Shown piece by piece: positions 13,746 through 21,944 of a stretch of DNA of 22,901 nucleotides (position 1 is the first letter of the stretch; the number at the start of each line of letters is the position of its first letter). The notes below the pieces were generated by a model. The model had not been told where the DNA came from. It ran no database searches and worked only from the letters and a program-made list of their open reading frames with translations. The DNA is from CAZNPW01 sp964575185 (GTDB lineage Bacteria; Pseudomonadota; Alphaproteobacteria; Rhodobacterales; Rhodobacteraceae), in the NCBI GenBank assembly GCA_964575185.1, contig CAZNPW010000045.1:1-22901 (forward strand), given 5' to 3'. The translations under genes were made by a program, and so were the position numbers.

Positions 13746-14970
13746 CCGCCTGCCGCCGCGCCTGCCAGCGGTCGAGCGCGGCGAACAGCGCGGGGTTCAG
13801 CAGGATCGAGATGATCGCCCCGGCCACCACCAGATCGCGCGCCTCGGCCGGGACCAGCGCCAGGTCCACCCCGATCACGATCAGGATGAACGAGAACTCG
13901 CCGATCTGCGCGAGGCTCGCGGCGATCGTCAGGCCCGTGCCCTTGTCGTGCCCGTAGGCGCGCATGATGGCATAGGCGGCGGCGGTCTTGACGCCCACGA
14001 TGATGGCGACCGTGGCGAGCACCGCCAGGGGATCCGCGACCAGGACGTAAGGGTCGAACAGCATCCCCACCGACACGAAGAACAGCACCGCGAAGGCGTC
14101 GCGCAGGGGCAGCGTCTCGCGCGCCGCCTGCTGGCTCAGCGTCGACCCCGCCATGACCATGCCCGCGAAGAACGCCCCCAGCGCGAAGGACACCCCGAAC
14201 AGCCGCGCCGCCGCATAGGCCACGCCCAGCGCGATGGCCAGCACGGCGAGCCGGAACAGCTCGCGCGAGCCGGTGCCGGCCACGTATTCCAGCAGCCAGG
14301 GGATCAGCCGCCGCCCCACCACCAGCATCAGCGCGACGAAGGCCGCGAGCTTCACCGCCGTCAGCAACAGCGTCGCCGCGATCGGCGAAAAGCCCAGCGC
14401 CGCGACCTCGGCCGCCTCGTTCGTCAGGGGCTGCTCCACCCCGCCCATCAGCCCCGCGAGCGCCGGGATGGCCACCAGCGCGGTGACCATCGCCACGTCC
14501 TCGACGATCAGCCAGCCCACGGCGATGCGGCCGCGGTCGGTCTCGACCTCGCCCCGCGCCTGCAGCGCGCGGAGCAGCACGACGGTCGAGGCGACCGACA
14601 GCGACAGACCGAAGATCAGCCCCGCGACCCAGCCCCAGCCGAGCGCAAGCGCGAGCAGCAGGCCCGCGAGCGTCGCGACCGTCATCTGCCCGATCGCGCC
14701 CGGCACCGCGATCGCCCGCACCGCCATCAGGTCGCGCGGCGCGAAGTGCAGGCCGACGCCGAACATCAGGAGGATCACGCCAAGCTCCGCCAGCTCCTTG
14801 GCGATCTCGGCGTCGGCGACGAAGCCCGGGGTGAAGGGCCCGATCGCCACCCCCGCCAGCAGATACCCCGCGATCAGGGGCAGCCGCAGCCGCTGCGCCA
14901 CCAGCGCCAGCACGAAGGCCAGACCCAGGCCCGCGACGATGGTGGCGATCAGCGGCGTGTCGAAGGGCAT
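13705..14970 (-). CDS. CPA2 family cation:proton antiporter (KefB/YbaL-like), membrane domain only
   Basis: 421-residue integral membrane protein with about twelve helices. It opens with MPFDTPLIATIVAGLGLAF and GYLLAGVAIGPFTPGFV, typical of YbaL, followed by LMFGVGLHF, the VGWLIVEDVAMV helix with its acidic Glu-Asp pair, FALGAFFAGMVMAG, and SLAQIGEFSFIL. The transporter would exchange protons for K+ or Na+ across the inner membrane. YbaL proteins that I know continue for over 100 residues with a cytoplasmic TrkA-N/RCK nucleotide-binding domain; here the protein stops after NPALFAALDRWQARRQ plus a short Pro-rich tail. The stop lies inside the convergent DUF2794 gene. The ATG at 14970 has a GGAAAGGA ribosome binding site. 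It is either a regulator-free antiporter or a truncated one. Confidence 0.88.
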   Translation of the reverse strand: MPFDTPLIATIVAGLGLAFVLALVAQRLRLPLIAGYLLAGVAIGPFTPGFVADAEIAKELAELGVILLMFGVGLHFAPRDLMAVRAIAVPGAIGQMTVATLAGLLLALALGWGWVAGLIFGLSLSVASTVVLLRALQARGEVETDRGRIAVGWLIVEDVAMVTALVAIPALAGLMGGVEQPLTNEAAEVAALGFSPIAATLLLTAVKLAAFVALMLVVGRRLIPWLLEYVAGTGSRELFRLAVLAIALGVAYAAARLFGVSFALGAFFAGMVMAGSTLSQQAARETLPLRDAFAVLFFVSVGMLFDPYVLVADPLAVLATVAIIVGVKTAAAYAIMRAYGHDKGTGLTIAASLAQIGEFSFILIVIGVDLALVPAEARDLVVAGAIISILLNPALFAALDRWQARRQAVSPPPGSAAPQEP

Positions 14971-15160
14971 GGGCGTCCTTTCCTGCGGGGTGCGGGGGCG
15001 GCGGGCTCCGTGTGACGGGGATGGTCCGGTTGTGGGGCCTGCGGCCCGTCAAGGCAACGCGTGGTCACGCAGGTCACCCCCGATCTTTCAGCATGTGACG
15101 GAAGTTTTATCACGCTTGCGCGCCTTGCGGCACACGTTCCGCGCCGCTACCCCTTGCACG

Positions 15161-16363
15161 ATGCCCGCGACCATCCCGAACGCGCTGGCGCGGCGCATCT
15201 TCCTTGACCGCCACGCGCTGGCCGAACCCCCGACCGGCCCCGCCACGGGGGCGCAGCTGCACGCGCTGATCGACCGGCTGGGCTTCGTCCAGGTGGACAG
15301 CATCACCACCGTCGAACGCGCCCACCACATGATCCTCTGGGCCCGCCGCCAGACCTACCGGCCCGCCGCGCTGGCGCGGCTGCTGGAACGCGACCGGACG
15401 CTGTGGGAGCACTGGACGCACGATGCCTCGATCCTGCCGGTGGCGACCTTCCCGCACTGGCGGCCCCGCTTCGCCGACAACCGCGCCCGGCTGGTCGCGC
15501 AATGGACCGGCTGGCAGCGCGACGGCTTTGCCGGGAAGTTCGACACCGTCCTGGCGCGCATCGCCGACCACGGTCCGGTGACCGCGGCCGAGGTCGGCGA
15601 GGGCGAGGTCCGCGGCAAAGGCGGCTGGTGGGACTGGCACCCTTCCAAGGCCGCGCTCGAATACCTCTGGCATGTGGGCGAGCTGGCGATCACCCGGCGC
15701 GAGGGGTTCCGCAAGGTCTATGACCTGACCGAACGGGTCATCCCCGCGGCGGTGCGCGCGGTCGATCCCGGCCCGGAGGCGACGGTGGACTGGGCCTGCC
15801 GCGCGGCGCTGGCGCGGCTCGGCTTCGCCACCTCGAGCGAGATCGCGGCCTTCTGGAAGGCCGTGACGCCCGAGGTCGCGAGGGCCTGGGTCGCCGCCGC
15901 CCTGGCGCGGGGCGAGGTCGAGGAGGTCCTGGTCGAAGGGGCCGACGGCGCGCCGCGCAGGTCGGTCGCCTTCCCGGGCCTGGCGCAGGAGACCCCGCCC
16001 GAGCCGCCCGCAAGGATGCGCATCCTGTCGCCCTTCGACCCCGCCTTGCGCGATCGCGCCCGGGCCGGGCGGCTGTTCGGCTTCCACTACCGGATCGAAG
16101 TCTTCGTGCCGGAAGCGCAGCGGCGCTGGGGCTACTACGTCTTTCCGGTGCTGGAGGGCGCGCGGCTGGCGGGCCGGGTCGATGCGAAGGCCCGGCGCGG
16201 CGACGGCGTGCTGGCGGTGCGCGCCTTCTGGCCCGAAACGGGCCAGCGGATGGGCCGCGCCCGGGTCGCGGCGCTCGAGGCGGCGCTGGGGCGGCTCGCG
16301 GCGTTCGCCGGGTGCGACGCGGTTGATTTCGCTTCGGACTGGCTGCGGGGGGCTGCGGCCTGA
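15161..16363 (+). CDS. ycaQ: YcaQ/AlkX-type DNA crosslink glycosylase (winged-helix HTH_42 family)
   Basis: 400 residues, close to E. coli YcaQ in length and layout. The N-terminal winged-helix region contains LGFVQVDSITTVERAHH; the Q44-V-D46 motif is the YcaQ form of the catalytic QxD/QxQ element. Further shared blocks are LWEHWTHDASILP (89-101), GGWWDWHPSKAALEYLW (149-165), FRKVYDLTERVIP (182-194), RILSPFDP (287-294) and FHYRIEVFVPEAQRRWGYYV. YcaQ removes alkylated bases and unhooks interstrand crosslinks. The ATG at 15161 aligns with the YcaQ N-terminus; no strong ribosome binding site is seen. The 190-nt upstream gap, shared with the divergent antiporter gene, contains GGTCAC twice and the small palindrome GCGTG-GT-CACGC (15059-15070), but no convincing promoter. 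Confidence 0.85.
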   Translation: MPATIPNALARRIFLDRHALAEPPTGPATGAQLHALIDRLGFVQVDSITTVERAHHMILWARRQTYRPAALARLLERDRTLWEHWTHDASILPVATFPHWRPRFADNRARLVAQWTGWQRDGFAGKFDTVLARIADHGPVTAAEVGEGEVRGKGGWWDWHPSKAALEYLWHVGELAITRREGFRKVYDLTERVIPAAVRAVDPGPEATVDWACRAALARLGFATSSEIAAFWKAVTPEVARAWVAAALARGEVEEVLVEGADGAPRRSVAFPGLAQETPPEPPARMRILSPFDPALRDRARAGRLFGFHYRIEVFVPEAQRRWGYYVFPVLEGARLAGRVDAKARRGDGVLAVRAFWPETGQRMGRARVAALEAALGRLAAFAGCDAVDFASDWLRGAAA

Positions 16364-16385
16364 GGGTCGTCCGGCGGTGCCGGGT

Positions 16386-17627
16386 TCACCCACCGAGGAG
16401 CGCCAGCAGCGCCCGGTCGGCGTAGCCGTCGGGGGTCAGGCCGCGGCTGGTCTGAAAGGCGCGGACGGCGGCGAGGGTTTTCGGGCCGACCTTGCCGTCG
16501 ACCCCGCCGGTGTCGAACCCGGCGGCGGTCAGGCGGCGCTGGAGGTCGCGGCGTTCCTCGGCGGTCAGGGCGCGGTCGCCGCGCGGCCAGGGGGCGAGGA
16601 TCGGCCCACCCCCCGCGATGCGGTCGGCGAGGTGGCCCACCGCGATGACGTAGGCGTCGGCGGGGTTGTAGGACTCGATGGCCGTGAAGTTGCCAAGCCT
16701 CAGGAAAGCCGGGCCTTTCTCTCCGGCGGGCAGGATCAGCGAGGCCGGGCCCTGGCCGGTCAGGTCGCCTCCGCCGGCGCGGCGCAGGCCCAGTGCCTGC
16801 CAGTCCGCGACGGGCTTCGTGACCTGCTCGCCCGACAGCGCGTAATCGAAATCTGGCGGCAGCCGGACCTCCATCCCCCAGGGCTGGCCCTGGACCCAGC
16901 CGTTCCGCGCCAGATAGGCGGCGGTGGAGGCGAGGGCGTCGGTGGGGTCGTCCCCCCAGATGTCGCGCCGCCCGTCGCCGGTGAAATCGACCGCGAGCGT
17001 CTGGAAGCTCGTCGGCATGAACTGCGTGTGGCCCATCGCCCCGGCCCAGCTTCCGACCATCTTTTCCGCAGCGATGTCATTGGTTTGCACGATCTGGAGT
17101 GCGGCGATCAGCTGCGCCTCGAAGAACGCCGCCCGGCGGCCGTCGTAGGCGAGGGAGGCGAGCGCCGACAGTGTCGGCACGGCGCCGCGGTTGGTGCCGT
17201 AGTTCGTCTCCAGCCCCCAGATGGCGACGATCACGGCGGGCGCGACGCCATAGCTGGCGGAGATGCGGTCCAGCACCGCGCGGTTTTCGGCCAGCGCGGC
17301 GCGGCCGAGGCGCAGGCGGTCGTCGCTGACGGCGCGGTCGAGGTAGTCCCAGATGGTCCGCGTGAACTCGGCCTGGTTGCGGTCTTTCTCAACGACGTCA
17401 GGCAGATAGCTGATGACGGGCAGGGTCGCGTCGAGCGTGGCCGCGGTGATCCCGGCGGCTTCCGCGCGGGCGCGGAACGCGGCGAGCCAGGCGGGAAATC
17501 CGGCGGCAGAGGTGGTCGCGGGCATCGCCTGATCCTTGCCGACGGCGGGCGGCGCGGGGTCGGCAAGCGCCAGCGATTGTCCGATCAGGACAAGGATGGC
17601 GGCGAGGACGGGCGCGCGGTGGGGCAT
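16386..17627 (-). CDS. Lytic murein transglycosylase, MltB family, with peptidoglycan-binding domain
   Basis: 413 residues. An N-terminal signal peptide (MPHRAPVLAAILVLIGQSLALA) sends it to the periplasm; there is no lipobox Cys, so it is soluble. The catalytic domain (about 40-345) carries the glutamate E140 in AIWGLETNYG, then AYDGRRAAFFEAQL, GSWAGAMGHTQFMPTSF and GDGRRDIWGDDPTDALAS, all standard for the MltB/SLT_2 group. Residues ~357-412 form a PG_binding_1 domain (RRDLQRRLTAAGFDTGGVDG, KVGPKTLAAVRAFQ). It cleaves glycan strands to 1,6-anhydromuramic ends. It ends 22 nt from the convergent ycaQ-like gene with no terminator between. The ATG at 17627 has no Shine-Dalgarno sequence and is almost at the predicted transcription start. 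RNase R lies 140 nt upstream on the same strand. Confidence 0.92.
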   Translation of the reverse strand: MPHRAPVLAAILVLIGQSLALADPAPPAVGKDQAMPATTSAAGFPAWLAAFRARAEAAGITAATLDATLPVISYLPDVVEKDRNQAEFTRTIWDYLDRAVSDDRLRLGRAALAENRAVLDRISASYGVAPAVIVAIWGLETNYGTNRGAVPTLSALASLAYDGRRAAFFEAQLIAALQIVQTNDIAAEKMVGSWAGAMGHTQFMPTSFQTLAVDFTGDGRRDIWGDDPTDALASTAAYLARNGWVQGQPWGMEVRLPPDFDYALSGEQVTKPVADWQALGLRRAGGGDLTGQGPASLILPAGEKGPAFLRLGNFTAIESYNPADAYVIAVGHLADRIAGGGPILAPWPRGDRALTAEERRDLQRRLTAAGFDTGGVDGKVGPKTLAAVRAFQTSRGLTPDGYADRALLALLGG

Positions 17628-17634
17628 GTTGCGC

Positions 17635-17663
17635 AGGATAGTGAATGTGCGCGCGTTCGCCAA
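17635..17663 (-). promoter_or_regulatory. Predicted sigma-70 promoter of the lytic transglycosylase gene
   Basis: On the minus strand, TTGGCG (17663-17658) is followed after exactly 17 nt by TATCCT (17640-17635), each matching 4 of 6 consensus bases. Transcription should begin about 7 nt after the -10, at or next to the A of the ATG at 17627, suggesting a leaderless mRNA. Confidence 0.5.
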
Positions 17664-17767
17664 GCGGGGCGTCGGGATCGGCGTCTGGCGGGCGTCTTCC
17701 GCGCGTATGGCAGGCGTATTCCCGCGCGGAGGCGCGCGCGTCGACGCAACGCCCCCCGCGCGGGGCC

Positions 17768-19954
17768 TCACCTGCGGCGGCGGACGACCTTGCGGGCGGG
17801 TGCCGCGGGCCTGCCCTTGCGCATCCGCGACGGCCGCCCCGGCGGCAGGGTCGCGCCCTCCAGCCCCTCGAGCGCGAGGACCAGCCCGCCCGTCACGGGT
17901 GCCGCCTCGACCAGCCGGACGGTGACCCGCTGCCCGACGCCGATCGTCAGGCCGGTGTCGGCCCCCATGACCGTCTGCGCCCGGGCGTCGAAGTGGAAAT
18001 ACTCCGCCCCCACCGCGCGGATCGGGATCAGCCCGTCGGCCCCGGTCTCGTCGAGCTTCACGAAGAGGCCGAACTTCTGCACCCCCGACACGCGGCCCGC
18101 GAAGGTCGCGCCGATCCGGTCGGACATGAAGGCCGCGAGGTAGCGGTCGGTCGTGTCGCGTTCGGCCATCATCGACCGCCGCTCGGCGTCGGAGACGAGC
18201 TTGCCCGTCTCGGCCAGGTGCTCCACGTCCCACGCCGACAGCCCGTCGTCGCCGAAGCCGTGCGCCGCGATCAGCGCGCGGTGGACGATCAGGTCGGCGT
18301 AGCGGCGGATCGGCGAGGTGAAATGCGCGTAGGCCCGCAGCGCCAGCCCGAAGTGGCCGAGGTTCGCGGGATCGTAATAGGCCTGCGGCATCGACCGCAG
18401 GGTCTGGATGTGGATCGTCTCGGCCTGGTCGGTGCCGGCGGTGGCGGTCAGCAGGCCGTTCAGCGCGCGGGTGGTCAGGACCTGCCCCTTGGGCAGGCGC
18501 AGCCCCGCGGCCTCGGCCACCTCGCGCAGGGCGTCGATGCGGTCGGGCTCGGGCTCCTCGTGGACTCGGAACAGGAGGGGGGTGCGGCGCAGGGTCAGCT
18601 CCTCGGCGGCGGCGACGTTGGCCAGCACCATGAACTCCTCGATCAGCCGGTGGGCGTCGAAGCGGTCCTTGAAGGCGACCGAGGTGACGGCCCCCGCGTC
18701 GTCCAGCACGATGCGGCGTTCGGGCAGGTCGAGCTCCAGCGGCGCGCGGGCGGCGCGGGCGGTGCGGAGCGCGGCGTAGGCGGCCCAGAGCGGGCGCAGG
18801 GCGTCGAGCTGCGGGCCGGTGCCGGTGTCGACCGTCTCCTGCGCGGCCTCGTAGGACAGCGACGCGCGCGAGCGCATGAGGGCGCGGTGGAAGCGGTGGC
18901 TGCGCTTCACGCCTTGCGCGTCGATCACCATGCGGACGGCGATGCAGGCGCGGTCGACGCCGGCGTGCAGCGAGCAGAGGTCGCCCGACAGCCGGTCGGG
19001 CAGCATCGGCACGACGCGGTCGGGGAAGTAGGTGGAGTTGCCGCGCCGCCGCGCCTCGCGGTCGAGCGCCGATCCGGGGCGGACGGCCTGGGCCACGTCG
19101 GCGATGGCGACCCAGAGGATGTGGCCCCCGGGATTGGCGGGGTCGGGGTCGGGTTCGGCGGCCACCGCGTCGTCGCGGTCGCGGGCGTCGGCGGGGTCGA
19201 TGGTGAGGAGGGGGAGGTCGCGCAGGTCGGTGCGGCCCCGGGCGTCGGGCTCGGTGGCGGCCTCGGCCTCGGCCAGGGCCGCGTCGGGGAAGTGGTCGGG
19301 GATGCCGTGCTGGTGGATGGCGATCAGGCTGATCGCGCGCGGCGCGCCGGGGTCGCCGAGCCGCGCGGTGACGCGGGCCTGCGGCAGGCCGAGGCGGCGG
19401 GGGCCGGCGCGTTCGGCCTCGACCAGCTCGCCGTCCTTCGCGCCGCAGGTGGCCCCGGCGGGGACGCGCCATTCCTGCGCCTCGCCCTTGTCGACGGGCT
19501 GGATGCGGCCGCCCTCGGCCGTCTGGCGGAAGATGCCGAGAAGGGTCTGCGCGGTGCGCGCGATGACGCGGATCGGGCGCGCCTCGGGACCGTCGGCGGT
19601 GGGGGTCAGGCGGGCGAGGAAGCGCGTGCCCTCGGCCATGGCGCGGTCGCCCGGGCGGGCGACGACGGCGATGCGGAGGCCCGTGTCGTCCTCGGCCGGG
19701 GTGGCCCACTGGTCGCCATGGGCGTCGGCGGGCAGCATCCGCAGCACGCTGACGGGGGGCAGGTCGCCCGCCGCGCGGTGCTGGCGGCGCTTGCGGTCGA
19801 TCAGGCCGTCGCCCGACATCTCCTTCAGGAGGCGCTTCAGCTCGATCTTTTCCGCGGGCTTCAGGCCGAAGGCCCGGGCGATCTCGCGCTTGGCGCCCTG
19901 GCCGGGGTTGTCGCGGAGCCAGGCCATGAGGGTGTCTTTGTCCGGCAGCGGCAT
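17768..19954 (-). CDS. rnr: Ribonuclease R
   Basis: 728-residue processive 3'-5' exoribonuclease of the RNase II/R family, degrading structured RNA in the cytoplasm. Order of domains: N-terminal helix-turn-helix (residues 5-52), cold-shock-like region (about 65-235), RNB catalytic domain (about 240-570), S1 domain (about 612-700) and a basic tail (RMRKG...KVVRRRR). The catalytic block TIDPADARDRDDA supplies D253, D259, D261 and D262, spaced exactly like D201, D207, D209 and D210 of E. coli RNase II. HFTSPIRRYADLIVHR is the other family hallmark. The N-terminal helix-turn-helix and basic tail favour RNase R over RNase II. I chose ATG at 19954 (MPLPDKDTL) with AAGGA 6 nt upstream, rather than the in-frame ATG at 19993. 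A CCCCGCGCGGGG palindrome follows the stop codon. Confidence 0.95.
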   Translation of the reverse strand: MPLPDKDTLMAWLRDNPGQGAKREIARAFGLKPAEKIELKRLLKEMSGDGLIDRKRRQHRAAGDLPPVSVLRMLPADAHGDQWATPAEDDTGLRIAVVARPGDRAMAEGTRFLARLTPTADGPEARPIRVIARTAQTLLGIFRQTAEGGRIQPVDKGEAQEWRVPAGATCGAKDGELVEAERAGPRRLGLPQARVTARLGDPGAPRAISLIAIHQHGIPDHFPDAALAEAEAATEPDARGRTDLRDLPLLTIDPADARDRDDAVAAEPDPDPANPGGHILWVAIADVAQAVRPGSALDREARRRGNSTYFPDRVVPMLPDRLSGDLCSLHAGVDRACIAVRMVIDAQGVKRSHRFHRALMRSRASLSYEAAQETVDTGTGPQLDALRPLWAAYAALRTARAARAPLELDLPERRIVLDDAGAVTSVAFKDRFDAHRLIEEFMVLANVAAAEELTLRRTPLLFRVHEEPEPDRIDALREVAEAAGLRLPKGQVLTTRALNGLLTATAGTDQAETIHIQTLRSMPQAYYDPANLGHFGLALRAYAHFTSPIRRYADLIVHRALIAAHGFGDDGLSAWDVEHLAETGKLVSDAERRSMMAERDTTDRYLAAFMSDRIGATFAGRVSGVQKFGLFVKLDETGADGLIPIRAVGAEYFHFDARAQTVMGADTGLTIGVGQRVTVRLVEAAPVTGGLVLALEGLEGATLPPGRPSRMRKGRPAAPARKVVRRRR

Positions 19955-19980
19955 GGGCGGTCCTTGCGGGGAGGGCAGGA

Positions 19981-20037
19981 CCGGGGGTTTCACACCCCCG
20001 GACCCCCGTGGGATATTCGAGGGAAGATGAAGGATCA
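19981..20037 (-). repeat. Rhodobacterales-type intergenic repeat, copy B, with terminator hairpin after dapE
   Basis: On the minus strand the dapE stop runs into TGATCCTTCATCTTCCCTCG, then AATATCCCACGGGGG and an 8-bp hairpin CCGGGGGT/ACCCCCGG with a 5-nt loop (19981-20001). It shares the TTCATCTT..CGAAATA-like core with copies at 3005-3069 and 4871-4917. Placement right after a stop codon suggests a 3'-end function. Confidence 0.6.
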
Positions 20038-21174
20038 GGCGAAGTAGTCGGTCAGGATGCGGGCGTAGATGGCCTTGAGGGCGTGGATCTGGGCGACCTC
20101 CACCCGTTCGTCGACCTGGTGCATGGTGCGGCCGACGAGGCCGAACTCCACCACCGGGCAGTGGGCGCGGATGAAGCGCGCGTCGGAGGTGCCGCCGGAG
20201 GTGCTGGCCTGCGGCGTGATCCCGGTTTCGGCCGCCACGGCGCGGGCGATCAGGGCCGAGAACGCGCCGGGCGGGGTCAGGAAGGCCTCGCCCGAGACGT
20301 GGGTCGCGACGTCGAGCGCGATGCCGGTGGCGGACTGCACGGCGGCGGCCTCGGCCCGGAGCCAGGCGGCGAGCGAGGCGCCGCCGTGGCTGTCGTTGAA
20401 GCGGATGTTGAGGGCGGCGGTGGCGCGGGCGGGGATGACGTTGCCCGCGGGGTTGCCGCAGTCGATGGTGGTCAGCGCGAGCGTCGAGGGGTCGAAATGC
20501 GCAGTGCCGCGGTCGAGCGCGTGGCCGGCGAGGCGGTCGCAGAGGCGGACCAGCGCGGGGAGGGGGTTCTTCGCGCGGTGGGGGTAGGCGCTGTGCCCCT
20601 GCACCCCCGTCGCCGTGATCGTCGCCGTCAGCGAGCCGCGGCGGCCGATCTTCATCGTGTCGCCGAGCGTCTCGGGGCAGGTCGGCTCGCCCACGAGGCA
20701 GTGGGTCATGCGCTCGCCGTGGGCCGCCATCCAGTCGAGGAGCGCGACGGTGCCGTCGGTGGCGGGGCCTTCCTCGTCGCCGGTGATCGCGAGGAGGATG
20801 GCGCCGTCGGGCGGCAGGGTGCGGACGTGGTCGATGGTCGCGGCGACGAAGGCCGCGACGCCGGACTTCATGTCGCAGGCACCGCGGCCGTACATCCAGC
20901 CGTCGCGGAGCTCGGCCCCGAAGGGGTCGGCGGTCCAGGCCGCGGCGTCGCCGACGGGGACCACGTCGGTATGGCCGTTGAAGCCGAAGCTGCGGTTCGC
21001 CCCGCGCGCGCCCCGGCGGGCGAAGAGGTTCGCGGTGCCGTTGCGGTCGACGCGGGTGCAGGCGAAGCCCGCTTCGGCCAGAAGGCCCTGGAGCAGCGTC
21101 AGCGCGCCGCCTTCGGCGGGCGTGACCGAGGGGCAGCGGATCAGCGCGGCGGTCAGGGCGGCGGGGTCGGTCAT
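20035..21174 (-). CDS. dapE: Succinyl-diaminopimelate desuccinylase
   Basis: 379 residues, the usual DapE length. It hydrolyses N-succinyl-LL-diaminopimelate to succinate and LL-DAP with a di-zinc centre. Ligands visible are H68 and catalytic D70 in FNGHTDVVPVGD, bridging D101 in GRGACDMKSG, catalytic E134 with E135 in TGDEEGPATDG, E163 in VGEPT, and H352 in GRTMHQVDE. The dimerisation region contains GVQGHSAYPHRAKNP and the SGGTSDARFI block, which are DapE-specific within the M20 peptidases. The ATG at 21174 begins MTDPAAL; the frame extends to 21252 but without similarity. The gene is third in the dapD cluster, 180 nt downstream of the small hypothetical gene; that gap holds a GGGGGGCCCCCC palindrome and no convincing promoter. 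Confidence 0.95.
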   Translation of the reverse strand: MTDPAALTAALIRCPSVTPAEGGALTLLQGLLAEAGFACTRVDRNGTANLFARRGARGANRSFGFNGHTDVVPVGDAAAWTADPFGAELRDGWMYGRGACDMKSGVAAFVAATIDHVRTLPPDGAILLAITGDEEGPATDGTVALLDWMAAHGERMTHCLVGEPTCPETLGDTMKIGRRGSLTATITATGVQGHSAYPHRAKNPLPALVRLCDRLAGHALDRGTAHFDPSTLALTTIDCGNPAGNVIPARATAALNIRFNDSHGGASLAAWLRAEAAAVQSATGIALDVATHVSGEAFLTPPGAFSALIARAVAAETGITPQASTSGGTSDARFIRAHCPVVEFGLVGRTMHQVDERVEVAQIHALKAIYARILTDYFA

Positions 21175-21354
21175 GGCCGCCGGTCTAGCCGATACGCGCC
21201 TGCGGCAACAGTCCCCGGGCATTGTTCCGGCCGCCCCCCGCCTTCGCCGCATTTGCCGCGCCTTTCCGCCCCGGTGGCGTGAGACACACGGCCCTGTGCG
21301 TGACGAGTGATGGGGGGCCCCCCGGTTTCGTCCTGGTGCACGGCGCGGGTGCGG

Positions 21355-21684
21355 TCAGTCGAAGAAGGGCGTCATCTGCGCCACGATCACGCTGTTTTCC
21401 GCCAGCGCGCGGGCCATCAGGGCGCGTTCGCCTCCGTCGATCTCGTGGCCCTGCGCCTGGCGGTCGTCGGCGGTGCCGTGGCCTTCCACCTCGAGCACGG
21501 CGAGGTCGGCCTGCTTCAGGATCGCCACCGTCTCGCGCACCGCCTCGTCCTCGTTGACGCCGCTGGCGTAGACCATGAGCGCCGCCCCGGTCGCGCCCTC
21601 GGGCAGGCCGTCCCCGGCCTTGCGGCCGACATGGGCGACGAGGGTGTAGACTTGCTGGGGGCGTTTCGGCCTGTCGTCGGTCAC
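21355..21684 (-). CDS. Small conserved-looking protein of unknown function between dapD and dapE
   Basis: 109 residues, soluble, acidic, no signal peptide, membrane helix or known motif. Predicted secondary structure alternates strands and helices (VYTLVAHVGR, GAALMVYASGV, DEAVRETVAILKQA, LAVLEVEGHGT), consistent with a small alpha/beta fold. It ends ALAENSVIVAQMTPFFD. From memory, similar proteins sit between dapD and dapE in other Rhodobacterales, but I cannot name a family. It starts with GTG at 21684 with GAGAGGA about 8 nt upstream, 12 nt after the stop of the GNAT remnant, so it is part of the dapD operon. A link with DAP synthesis is suggested by position only. Confidence 0.75.
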   Translation of the reverse strand: MTDDRPKRPQQVYTLVAHVGRKAGDGLPEGATGAALMVYASGVNEDEAVRETVAILKQADLAVLEVEGHGTADDRQAQGHEIDGGERALMARALAENSVIVAQMTPFFD

Positions 21685-21696
21685 CTCGGGGTCCTC

Positions 21697-21944
21697 TCAG
21701 AGGTCCCGGATCATGCGGATCTCGATGTCGCCTGCGCCGGTATCGGGCAGGGTTGCGTCATGCCGGAAGCCGAGGCTTTCGTAAAGCCGCAGGGCCGCCA
21801 CCTGTCGCGCACCGGTCGACAGCGCCATCCGGCGGGAGCAACCATCCCACATGGGCGGCGACGAGGCCGCACCTCGGCGGCCTCGGACTCGGTGCGGACG
21901 GCGAGGATTTGCAGCCCGGCGGGGGGGGCTTCCGCGGCGCTCAT
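21697..21944 (-). pseudogene. Decayed GNAT N-acetyltransferase coupled to dapD
   Basis: The ATG at 21944 overlaps the dapD stop (ATGA) and begins a plausible acetyltransferase N-terminus (residues 11-26, LQILAVRTESEAAEVR). That frame then turns into Arg/Pro-rich nonsense. A different frame from about 21852 to a TGA at 21697 encodes a typical GNAT C-terminus: RMALSTGARQVAALRLYESL, then GFRH and IEIRMIRDL. Roughly 80 central residues, including the acetyl-CoA loop, are missing from a normal ~150-residue domain, and the two parts are out of frame. This is best explained by an internal deletion of a once functional gene between dapD and the small hypothetical gene. A sequencing error alone would not restore the missing middle. 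Confidence 0.7.

Noticed and set aside
16386..19709. A 1107-codon minus-strand frame joining part of the RNase R region to the lytic transglycosylase
   Set aside because: The N-terminal part is RNase R read in the wrong frame; the signal peptide at MPHRAPVLAA (17627) marks the transglycosylase start.
21300..21360. Plus-strand GFVLVHGAG, resembling the start of an alpha/beta hydrolase
   Set aside because: Only about nine residues match, no hydrolase sequence follows, and the stretch overlaps the end of the minus-strand hypothetical gene.
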